The notes below the pieces were generated by a model, which did not search any database, was not told where the DNA came from, and was given only the letters and a program-made list of their open reading frames with translations. DNA of 64,000 bases, from positions 1 through 64,000 of the forward strand of contig NW_020825485.1 of NCBI RefSeq assembly GCF_003286085.1, in the 5' to 3' direction. Numbering within the stretch: position 1 is the stretch's first letter; each line of letters starts with the position of its first letter. This stretch comes from Drosophila persimilis (taxonomy: Eukaryota > Arthropoda > Insecta > Diptera > Drosophilidae). A program made the position numbers and the translations under genes. Of the stretch, positions 42,259 through 52,678 are shown in pieces.

Positions 42259-45200
42259 TCATTCTTCTTGTAGTAGTCCTAATTTGTTCCGCAGTTCCGC
42301 AAATCTTCCAGCAGGTAGTGGCTTCGTGAATATGTCAGCAAGTTGGTTGTCTGTATTAATATACTCAAGAGAAATCTCATTAGTTTCTATCTGTTCTCTT
42401 GAAAAATGATATTTTATATCAATATGCTTTGCTCTTTTATGACATGAGGGATTATTTGCAATGCTAATACAGCCTTGGTTGTCTTCATAAATTTTAATGG
42501 GTCTGTCGAGTTTAAGATTAATACTATTTAGAAGAGACTTTAGCCATAAAGCTTCTCTTACAGCTTCAAATAGGGCCATATATTCAGCTTCAGTTGATGA
42601 AGCTGCCACTGAATTCTGTCTTTTTGTATTCCAACAAATTAAATTGGAATCGAACATTTTAAACAAATAACCCGTTGTACTTTTTCTATCAATCTCATTA
42701 CTACCCCAATCGGAGTCTACATAGCCAACTAATGTATTTTCAAATGATGTATTCTTTTTAAATATAAGCTTCATATCAATAGTTCCCTTTAAATATCTAA
42801 TAACCCTTTTTAAACATTGCCATAACTCAGCATTGTTCTTGCTACTATATCTACTCAAGATATTTACAGCGGTAGCTAAATCTGGTCGTGTACACAGCAT
42901 TATGTACATTAAACAGCCAATAAGGTTACGACATGGAGCATTGCAGTCTTCATCTGAGTTAAGTAACTCATAATTTAGTTTATTTAGTAATGGAGTACTG
43001 ACTGAATTGCAACTATCCATGTTAAATTTATTTAAAATTCTTTTTACATATTCAGCTTGACTCAAATATATTTTGTCTTCAAACATTTCTACTCTGATAC
43101 CGATAAAATGTTTTATCTCATTTAAGTCAGTCATTCTAAATCTTTCGCTTAAATAATTTTTGAAATTATTCATTCTATCCATAACCCTTGTCGCTATTAC
43201 TACATCATCAACATATAATAATACATATATGTTTTTCTTTATGTCACCTCTATCAAGAATATATATGCAACGATCCACGGGAGAGTTTACAAAATCGAAT
43301 CCTTTCAATGCTTGCTCAAATACTTGAAACCAGCATCTAGCTGCTTGTTTGAGCCCATAAATGGCTTTGTTCAGTTTGCATACATGCCCAGCACCGCATA
43401 ATACGCCCTGAGGAGGCCGCATATATATCTCCTCACTTAATGTACCATTGAGGAAAGCTGTTTTAACATCCATCTGATGGACTTTCAAATTAAATTGGAC
43501 TGCCAATGATAGTACGAACCTAAAACTGGCAATTCTAGCAACGGGAGCAAATGTTTCTTCATAGTCTACTTGGTACTTTTGAGTAAATCCTCTTGCAACC
43601 AGTCTAGCTTTGTATTTTATTGGGACTCCTAGTTCATTATATTTAATGGAAAATACCCATCTACTGTCTACAATATTTTTGTTTTCTGGCTTCTTTATAA
43701 TTGTCCAGGTGTTATTAATTTCATGGGCATTTAACTCTGTATTTATTGCCTCCTCCCAATCAGATTTATCATTCCTAAAATTTATTTCATCAAAGGAATT
43801 TGGAACTTCATCAAACATTATATGGGCATTTAATATAAATTTGTTAAAGCTTTTATCATGTTCTTTATAAGAAACCTTCGGCTTAGACTTTAACCTCTCA
43901 CTTTTTCTACTAATTATATTAGTATCCTTATTTTCTTCACGACAATTATCTGGCTGATCAGCTTTTTCACAATCCTTACTCTCATTCGGGATATATAATT
44001 CCTTACTATCATTCAGGAAATCAGTTTTTCTTTTCCTACTTTCATTCGGAAAATTCTGCTTTTCGCATTCCTTACTCTCATTCAGGATTTCACATTCCGT
44101 ACTTTCATTCGGGAAATTAAACTGATCACATTCCTTACTCTCATTCAGGATTCCACATTCCGTACTATCATTCGGGAGATAAAACTGATCACATTCCTTA
44201 CTCTCATTCAGGATTCCACATTCCGTACTATCATTCGGGAGATAAAACTGATCACATTCCTTACTCTCATTCAGGATTCCACATTCCGTACTATCATTCG
44301 GGAAATTAAGCTGATCAGATTCCTTACTCTCATTCAGGAATTCTTGTTGACTTCTTTCCTTACTCTCTTTCGGGAAATCTGTTTCAAATTTTACTTCTCT
44401 AGAATAAAGCATATTAGTCTCGTCTACGACAACATCTCTTGCAACAATAACTTTTCCTTTAATGACATCCCACAATTTGAGTCCATTTTGTTCATACCCT
44501 ATCAAGATAGCTTTGAATGATTTTTCATCAAATTTACCTTTTTTAATTTTGTTGTGCACATACACGGTTGAACCGAACACTCTTAAAAATTTTAAATTGG
44601 GCTTTCTATTGTGCCACAGCTCATATGGGGTCATTTTACAATCACCAAGTGCTTTGCTTGGAATTCTGTTGATTAGATATGTTGCAGTTAGCACAGCTTC
44701 ATCCCAAAAACTTTTGTCTAATTTTGCACCATTTACCATAGCACGAGCTTTCTCTGTAATGGTTCTTATCATTCGCTCCGAAACACCATTCAACTGAGGT
44801 GTATGGCACTGTCAAATGATAACTTATTCCTTTATTAACGCAGAACTCACGCATTTCATTCGACAAGTATTCTCTACCGTTGTCAATATACAAATTGACA
44901 ATCTTGAAATTAAAATGAGCCTCGCTCTTTGCTACAAAATCTTTAAATACATTAAATACATCTGATTTATATTTTAACAAATAGGTTACACAATAATGTG
45001 TAAATTGATCTACGAAGATCACAAAATAATTTTTATCGTCTAGTGTAACTGGTTTAATGGGGCCACATACATCTGAATGTATTACAAACAAGGGTCGTTT
45101 TATATAACTTTTATCTTTAGATTGCTTAAATGGCAACCTAGCCTGTTTCCCATTTAAACATGACTCACAAACTTCATCTGATATTTTTAAATTAACAAGA

Positions 45201-46511
45201 AGATTACTGTCATTAAATAAATTATTATTATTTATTTCAAGCAATTTTGCATTGCTTATATGCCCCAACCTCTCATGCCATAATCGATAATTATTTTTGT
45301 TCCTAGCATCTACACTGTATGCTTGGAATTTGACTACAGGTATATCCAACATACCTGTATGTTTAACAACACTTACTCCATTTTTTGATATGGAGACACC
45401 ACCACAGTCAAACTTAATTGACATCCCTGCCTGTTGCAGACTCTTGACAGACATGAGGTTTCCTGCTGCCTCCTTGCAGTAGAGCACATCCTCCAGTGTG
45501 ATATTGTGTCCATTGTGCAGCCGCACAATTCCACGCTTAGTGGCATATAAAAACTCGCCTTCTTTTGCCACAGCGATTTTAATTGGCTGCTCCAGTTCGA
45601 TGCAATCGGCGTACAGCGAGTCATCATTGATCAAATGATCCGTTGCACCAGAATCGAGTATAAAACCGAGTTCATTATTTATCTGATCACTCTTTTTCAT
45701 TTTCCGCATCATAAATGCGAACCCGTGGCCCGATGCTGCAAGCTGAGCTTGTTTATTATGTTTATAATTTTCTTTGTTTTGATTTAACCTTATAAACTGG
45801 TAACAGTCTTTTTTCATGTGCCCTTCTTTGCCACAGTGATGGCATTTAATATTACTTCTAGCTTTTCCCTTAAATAATATCTTTTGCCGTGTGTTTCTAG
45901 ATCCAAACGTTTTACGATTATTAAAATTGTTATTATTTCATACAACTGCCTTCATGACTTTACTACTTGTATCAGTACTTTCATTTCTTAATTTGGTCTC
46001 GTAGTCGAACAATTTATTTTTTACAAACGCTAATGATAGAGTTTCATCTGACAAAGTTTCGATTGCCGTGATGACACCATTATAGGTTGAAGGTAGAGTC
46101 TGCAGCAAATGTGCCACTTTGTCCATCTCATCCATTTTTGCGCCCGCCCCTAACAACTCACTCACTGTTTCATCAAAAGTAACAAAATGACTCGAAAGTG
46201 TCATTTCACTTGAGAGTTTGAGTGTTATTAAACGTTTACGTGCAGCTAATTGCGACGCAAGGCTTCTTCAGAATATCACGTGCCGAAATGTCGCCTGCCG
46301 CGAAGTTTAGAAATGCGTCGCCTAAATATTGAATTAAAATGCTCTTTGCACATCGCTCTGCCTTTTTCCAATTATCATCTACTTCGTTAGGCATTATGTT
46401 ATCGACTACTTGGAGCACCTCTAATTCAGCAAACAAAGCTCTGATTCTAAATTTCCATATAGAATATTTCTCGCCACAAAAAGGCTTAATATGTTGCTTA
46501 TTTCTTTCCAT
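42259..46511 (-). pseudogene. Copia Gag-Pol, three frames (frameshifted)
   Basis: Gag begins MERNKQHIKPFCGEKYSIWK at 46511. The frame changes near 46236 and again near 45938-45817. A zinc knuckle (CHHCGKEGHMKKDC) sits around 45805-45850. Protease DSGATDH is at ~45650. Integrase has the H..H CESC region (45180-45260), IHSDVCGPI and IDNGREYLS (~44870). A frameshift near 44790 precedes GVSERMIRTITEKARAM. The last 844 codons cover the integrase end, a repeat-rich linker, RT with YVDDVVIA (43195-43220) and RNase H with VDSDWGSN and STEAEYMAL. This is an old or error-affected copy, unlike the intact element at 10001. Confidence 0.88.
44085..44340 (-). repeat. Tandem 63-bp coding repeats in copia linker
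   Basis: About four units code for DQFYLPNDSTECGILNESKE-type 21-residue repeats between integrase and RT. They keep the frame open. Confidence 0.9.
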
Positions 46512-46644
46512 TTTCTATGTATGTATATATTATACACACACACACTATAAAAAAAAACTACACAAGAACGCACGCGGAACTAATTTCACAACTATTTGTT
46601 ATTAATTTAATTTATTTAAATTGGCGTGGACTGGGCCCATAACC

Positions 46645-46893
46645 TATTGGTAGACTAGCTATGACAATTAGTAAACGGAAGACAGTACCAAGTTATGTTT
46701 TTCTTTAAAGATTATTTATGTATTTCTTGATTACTTTTTGCTGCAACACCGGTCCACACACTTGAGATCACAAAAGAAGAGAGAGGGTCGACACTTCAAG
46801 TGTGACCAGACTAACTTATAATAATAATACCTAACATATCGATAATATTATTTAATGTTATTATTTGAATGTGGGAATAGGCGTATTCCAACA
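46645..46893 (-). repeat. Second copia 5' LTR
   Basis: 249 bp with the partner target duplication CCTTT on its right. Confidence 0.92.
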
Positions 46894-48043
46894 CCTTTTT
46901 TAAGGGCTTAGGTCATGCCTGGTACTTGGCAGTGGATATGCAACTATACATAATCTCTCTGCTTCTGCTGATTGCTCTGTATAAATGGGGCAAAAAGGCG
47001 GCTGCTGGCATTGTAGTGCTGTTGCTTCTAGTCACGACCTGCCTCTTTGTCACGATGATGGTCAACAATGAATCAATGCTCACGAAGTAAGTCCACGATC
47101 TTTCTATTTGCATTTGAAGTTATTAAGCCTCATTTAATTCAGGAATGGAAGTAAAGGAGGTGATGGTTTGGATGTCTATGGATCCACACACACGCATGCG
47201 GGTCAATGGCTGACTGGATTTCTCTTCGGGTACTTCTTGCACCTGAATCGTGGAAGGAAGCTCCAGCTAAGCCGCATCCAAGTTTAGGGCTCCTCCTCTA
47301 ACCATACTCGAGGAGTCTCTCTACTACACGCTTACCCGGGTGGGCTGGCCCCTAGCGCTGTGTTGGATCATCTTTGCCTGCATGCAGGGCTATGGCGGTC
47401 TGGCAGACAGTTTCCTATCCTCGCCATTGTGGCAGCCACTCTCGAGACTCTCCTATTCCGTGTACATCTGGAATATGTTCACTCTGGAAGTAAACAGCAG
47501 AATTCTACGGACCAATACATATTTTTCGAACTACAACTTTGTAAGTTTTGTTTTGGATAGTTGAAGGAAACTAGTGGATTATAACAAATGTATAATATTT
47601 TATGCTTTGCAGATGCTTAATTTCTGGTCTGTCATTGGGATCACTATTTTGATGTCGTATGTGTTTTATGTTATCATTGAGGCTCCTTTTGGCGGACTCG
47701 ATAGTCTTCTACGAACCCGGCAGCCACGATCTCCAAGCGAACAAAAGCAGTCGTCAGTAGATGTCCAGCAGGATCAGTTTAATGTCGGAAGGAATCTGGA
47801 TGAACCTGAAAAGCCTAAGGAAGAAGCCACAACGACTGTTTCAGAATAGTTAAATGTAAGATGCTAATAGTCGTGTTTTGTCTTTCCCATATTTAGATCC
47901 AGTATGGTTTTCTTGTATTCAATGACTTTTCGCCGACCAGACATGTTTAAGTTTGCTATTAAGTTAAGACTTTGAAGCCACTTGAGATATTAGATCTAAC
48001 AAATAACTATTCGACAAGCGCTTTACTCACAAATTCAACTAAT

Positions 48044-48753
48044 AAACGAGGGGGAACGTTGTGAGTTGCTGCGGACACCGCAACTCTACATTTATTCCCG
48101 ATACTTAGTCAGTATGGCTCTCCTCCGGCAGAGGCCGCTAATACTAAACGACACGACAAAGAGTGCGTGCGAGAGAGACAGAAAATCAGTCAGAGCGTGA
48201 CGTCGGGCGCTGCGTAGCCACTGCAAATTGATTTCTTGCTTTTGGCTACAAAAATGATCCGATCTGATCCAGATTCAGCGATCTGATAGATATGGTCACT
48301 ATCCATGATTCTGCGTTTTTAGTTTTCTCGAATGTGCAATATTGTGAATGCAACAGATTTTCGTCCTTTGTGGGGGCGGAAGGAGGTGGGGCGAAATTCT
48401 GAAATATAGGTTTTATAGTGAGAAAAATTTGGTTACTCTAGACTTAATTGTCTCTGAGATTTGTGGATACCACAGATTTTTGCCCTTTGGGAGGGCAGAA
48501 GTGGGCGGGGCAAAGTTTTGAAATATTTTTGTAGCAGTGACATATCACAGAAGTCTGGATCCAAAATATCGTTGCTATAACTAGCTGTATATAGGACGGA
48601 CAGACAGACAGGGCTCAATAGATTCGGATATTGATGCTGATCAAGAATATATATACTTTATGGGGTCGGAAACGATTCCTTCTGGACGTTACACACATCC
48701 ACTTTTACCACAAATCTAATATACCCCAATACTCATTTTGAGTAGCGGTTATA
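48044..48753 (-). mobile_element. Helentron with internal deletion, beside gene X copy C
   Basis: Tail AAACGAGGGGGAACG at 48044, head at 48753 (GTAGCGGTTATA, a mutated TATACCCGATAC). About 440 bp are missing compared with 20240-21388, and the microsatellite is reduced to ACGGACAGACAGACAG. Its tail borders the nrf-6-like flank at exactly the sequence that borders copy A's tail (6389/6390). Confidence 0.88.
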
Positions 48754-48989
48754 AAAATTATACTCTTCCAAGTAATCTCTTCCATTGTCTATACTTATTG
48801 TATTCTTTGTTCTCGTACTATAATTATCATGTCAGAACACGATCGGCAACTAAAACCGAAAATAAATTGGTTGATTATTTACATAGAACATATTTTATAC
48901 GAAATTATACGTAAGCGCCAGAGGTTGTATCGCAGTCGATGACTGCAGTAGGGATTTTCTCCGTTTTGTTTTTTTTTGCATCTGTTTGC
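48754..48989. repeat. 230-bp linker, copy C
   Basis: Matches 2951-3184 with few changes. No gene. Confidence 0.8.
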
Positions 48990-51900
48990 AAAATGAGTAT
49001 TGGGGTATATTAGATTTTTGGTAAAAGTGGATGTGTGTAACGTCCAGAAGGAATCGTTTCCGACGCCATAAAGTATATATATTCTTGATCAGCATCAATA
49101 GCCGAGTCGATTGAGCCCTGTCTGTCTGTCCGTCTGTCCGTCCGTCCATCCGTCCGTCCGTCTGTCCGTCCTCTTCAGCGCCTAGTGCTCAAAGACTATA
49201 AGAGCTGCTGTGGCGCTACAGACTGTAATCACAAATGGGAATATCAATAGCCGGGCGAAAGGGCTGCACACGAGTATGTCCACTTCCGGGCCGAGTCTTA
49301 TGCCGACGCCTCCCTTGGCCCCCTTCGCACAGGTAGTCTTGACCCTGTTTACATATCGGGGCTTGCTCGGGTTGCCCGTGTGGCAAGGGATTGAAATCGG
49401 AGGCGTACCCCAACCAGCGCCCAAAAGAGCCCTGAAAATGGATGCTTCTACGGATTCTGGATCAGGTATAATGGGTCGTGGATCGTGGATGATGACGCTT
49501 TTGTTGTGTTGTTTTGATCACTGAATCAATAAGAGTACAGTGAATATTTAATGATTCATTTGTTGCCGCTTCTGGTGGATTCCGTGCCTCCGAAGTGCGT
49601 ATGCGGGGGCCTGCAATTGGTGGCAACAAAGGCCCCACGGCTGCCACAATCGCTGCTGCAGCGGAAATGTTTTGCTGCTGCTGCATGCTCTCCTCCTCCG
49701 ATTATTATTGAATAAATTGCAGAACAAATATGCAGCGAAATAAAAATAATAATAAATGCAATAACGGGGATGAACGATGAGCAATTGGACTCCCGTCCAA
49801 ACGGAACGGATCGTAATATGCATAAACGATATATCTGATCGACTGGAAACTCTTGTTTGAATTTGACTTTGAATTTCGAATATTTCGGCATATATTTTCA
49901 TTGCGTCCAAAAACGGAGAGACGATTCCGTGCATTACGATTCTGGCATCAACGAAAATAGATGCCCAAATGGAAGTGCAAACATCTCTGAGGGGAGGAGT
50001 GGAGTGTCGGGCGTGTGGACGTTTGTCTTCTGTCAGTGTGTGATTGGATACTGCTTGCTGCTTTCTGCTCGATGGCTTCCCCCTAGATCACGAGGTGCAG
50101 GCGTATCTGGAACACCAGCTCCTCGACGGTCTTCTTCAGGAGCGCCGCCAAAGACAGGATGAATCCCAGGAGGCTGAGGGAGAACAGCCAGGGAGTGGTC
50201 ATGAGCACGGCAAAGAAGACGAGCGTCTCGTCGCCCCGGGCATTGGCCATGCGCCACAGCAACTGGCGCTGGATGGTGCGCAGCTTGAACTTGCTGTTCC
50301 ACAATCGGAGGCGCATCGAGCCGACGGTTTCGTTGACGACCACAGTCTTCTCGACCAGCCAGAACACCGCGCAGCACAGCATCTGCATCACCAGCAGCAC
50401 GACCTTGACCACAGCGGTCTCCAAGAGGAGGTGGTACAAGGCCACCATGCGCTGACTGTGCTCCGGCTGCATTGTGGAGAGCACGACTGCGCCGAGGGAC
50501 TCCAGCGGAGAGACCCTGGGGGAAGGGCCGTCGGAGAGCTCCTCCCACTCCGAGTCCGACTCGGTGCGCTCTATCGAGCTGAACTCGCTCTGGCCCTGAC
50601 AGGAGCACGACTCCTCCTCTTGGTCCTCCTCGGTGGGCATCGAGTAGTCGCCCTCGTAGTCGCCGTCGTAGCGGCCGTCGGAGTACTCTTTGTGCGGGCC
50701 GTCGTAGTAGTCTCCGCGGCTGTCCGGAGAAGCGCCGGCTGTCCAGAGGGAGCTCAACACGGGCGGTGGTCCCATCGATGCCATCTGTGGCACAGCATTG
50801 AATCTGCAGGGGAGCCGGGGGTAAGTTATGTCCTAGGGGGAAGGGGAGTCTGAGCTGCTGCCGCTCACCCATCTGAATCACCCATCGGAGGGAAGGTGGG
50901 GGGGTGTGCGCGACCTATTGGACCCATTGGGCGCGAAAGCAGAAGACTAGTGTGGATTTGGCCTAGGAAGGGCATCGCATTGAGTCCATTCTTGTCGCCG
51001 GAACCTTCGGGGGGGACCTGCAGCTCCGGCTGCTGCTGCTGATGCTGGTCGGTAAAGTCGAAGGATCCCATGGATCCGAAAATACCCCGCGAAAGGGTGA
51101 ATGGGGAACGTGGATTATTAATAGTTGGATTCATCTTATTCCAGCACCTGTGAGGAAATATTCGTTCATGGGCTTTGTTTTGTATTTGAATTTTTATTTA
51201 CTTTATGTTCCCTGTACTTTCGATATTTGTACTGAATGATTCCCAGAGCCAGTTCTGAACGGCTCCAAGTGATAGTTCAGGGCCCACTTCGATGTTGTGT
51301 TCCTAACAGATTCTCCCTTCTTTTCAGGTCTCCCCACCCCACCCCACAACGCCGCAAAAATATTTCAAAACTTCGCGCCGCCCACTTCCGCCCCACAAAG
51401 AACGAAAATCTGTGGCATCCACGTTTTTAAAGATACGATAAAACCAAAAAAGGCAGAATCGTAGAGGATGTTTATATGTTCTAGAATGTAAAATCTCATC
51501 CAGATCGTATAATTATTATAGCCAGAATCAAGAATACAATTTTATTTTTCCTCGCTCTGTCTCTCTCAAAAACACAGGTTTCATGGTCGGTTTTGCCAGT
51601 TGCAAAATATGAGTTCAAGGATCTCAGAACCTATAAGAGCCAGAGCAACCAAATTTGGTATCCATACTCCTGTGATATCGGACCTTGACTGTTTCGTGTC
51701 CAAATTTCGGCACACCCCCTTCCGCCCCCGCAAAGGACGAAAATCCACAAATCTCAGAGACTATTATCGCTAGAGTAACAAAATTTGGTATCCGCACTTC
51801 TGTTAGATCTCACTATAAAACCTATATTTCAGAATTTCTCCCCACCCCCTTCCGCACCCACAAAGGACGAAAATCTGTTATATTCACAATATTGCACATT

Positions 51901-52188
51901 CGAGAAAACTAAAAACGCAGAATCATAGATAGTGACCATATCTATCAGATCGCTGAATCTGGATCAGATCGGATCATTTTTGTAGCCAAAAGCAAGAAAT
52001 CAATTTGCAGTGGCTACGCAGCGCCCGACGTCACGCTCTGACTGATTTTCTGTCTCTCTCGCACGCACTCTTTGTCGTGTCGTTTAATATTAGCGGCCTC
52101 TGCCGGAGGAGAGCCATACTGACTAAGTATCGGGTATAAATGTAGAGTTGCGGTGTCCGCAGCAACTCACAACGTTCCCCCTCGTTTT
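48990..52188 (+). mobile_element. Gene-carrying Helentron, copy C
   Basis: Helentron 5' part 48990-49206, captured DNA 49207-51354, Helentron 3' part 51355-52188 ending CCCCCTCGTTTT. The structure and both internal junctions are those of copies A and B. The tail is followed by AAATTTGGTTGTTGCGG, the inverted host sequence also found at copy B's tail. Confidence 0.8.
50083..51134 (-). CDS. Gene X copy C: unknown 328-residue membrane-type protein
   Basis: Exon 1 is 51134-50869, intron 50868-50804, exon 2 50803-50083; the splice signals are the same as in copies A and B. There are no stops. Differences from the others include TAG for TGG in the S-L-W-T motif (residue A for G) and L for V in YHL(L/V)LETA. 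The hydrophobic stretches and acidic region are unchanged. It shares these two changes with copy D, so C and D are the most recent pair. The 3' flank (49207-50082) and short 5' flank (51135-51354, with the 22-base stretch missing from B) are retained. Confidence 0.75.
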
Positions 52189-52431
52189 AAATTTGGTTGT
52201 TGCGGGGAGGCGGAATCTCTTCACGAACTCTCGCCATTTTGCTGCTACTTGTCATGAGAATTGGAAAAAACATTGAAACAAAGAAAGGATCTGCCACCAC
52301 TAATGGTAATAATTGCACATTGGCTATCATTAAGCAATGATCAGAATTATAGAAAAAATTGTCTACATCCATGTTTAGCTAAACTTTAGTTTTCTCCGTT
52401 TTTTTCTTACTCACTCATATTAAAACCAAAT
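52189..52431. other. Host-locus scrap (inverted copy of ~16575-16820)
   Basis: Reverse complement of the host sequence left of copy B. It ends at ATTAAAACCAAA and is followed by the 5' flank of the nrf-6-like pseudogene. A 61-codon ORF is shared with the other copy, with no recognised product. Confidence 0.8.
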
Positions 52432-52678
52432 TTAATCCATCAAAAGTCAATAATCGTTTGATTACCTGGGAAAAGATTATAGATAAATGATCTTGTGACT
52501 ACATAGAATTTAGACGGATTGCTCCTTATCGGTGATGTTTGACTGAATTAAGCATTTTGGCTGATATACTCGACTCGAGAGCTGACACACTGATAATGTT
52601 ATCTCCAGATTTCCCTCAAAACATTCCTATAAAATCACAGTCAAAAGGTGCAATGCCTTCAATCGAAAAAGTATTAGC
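52432..52678 (+). promoter_or_regulatory. 5' flank of nrf-6-like pseudogene copy 3
   Basis: A/T-rich upstream sequence with a likely transcript leader before the ATG at 52679. A TATAAAA word at 52629-52635 could be the TATA box ~45 bases before the start. Confidence 0.4.

Larger units (their letters stand above)
41661..46893 (-). mobile_element. Second copia-type retrotransposon, defective
   Basis: LTRs are 41661-41908 (248 bp) and 46645-46893 (249 bp), starting TGTTGGAATACGCC on the minus strand, like copia. The 5-bp target duplication CCTTT lies at 41656-41660 and 46894-46898. The primer site GGTTATGGGCCCAGTCC lies at 46628-46644. The purine tract GAGGGGGGCG adjoins the 3' LTR. It inserted into an intron of the nrf-6-like pseudogene. 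Confidence 0.95.
41552..48043 (+). pseudogene. nrf-6-like acyltransferase (copy 2), interrupted by copia
   Basis: The first ~70 bases match an inner exon of the longer copy (TGGGCTGGTTCTGGACGCTG, compare 54100) up to a GTAAGT donor. The intron holds the copia element. From 46894 the next exons follow: TGGCAGTGGATATGCAACTA, then exons at ~47143, 47330 and 47612, ending TAG at 47849. Lesions include a degraded acceptor near 46900, a stop in place of coding sequence at ~47286 (CAAGTTTAGGG) and missing 5' exons, because the Osvaldo-like LTR sits where they should be. 47850-48043 is 3' flank. Confidence 0.85.
47768..50995. repeat. Segmental duplication, left copy (partner 60781-64000)
   Basis: From CAGGATCAGTTTAATG in the nrf-6-like last exon through a Helentron, linker and gene X, the sequence matches 60781 onward with very few differences (an 8-bp change in the microsatellite, one T-run). 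The spacing is ~13.0 kb. The duplication extends beyond the window end. Confidence 0.93.

Noticed and set aside
48044-48753. A different transposon family beside gene X copy C
   Set aside because: Tail, hairpin, microsatellite remnant and mutated head show it is the same Helentron with an internal deletion.
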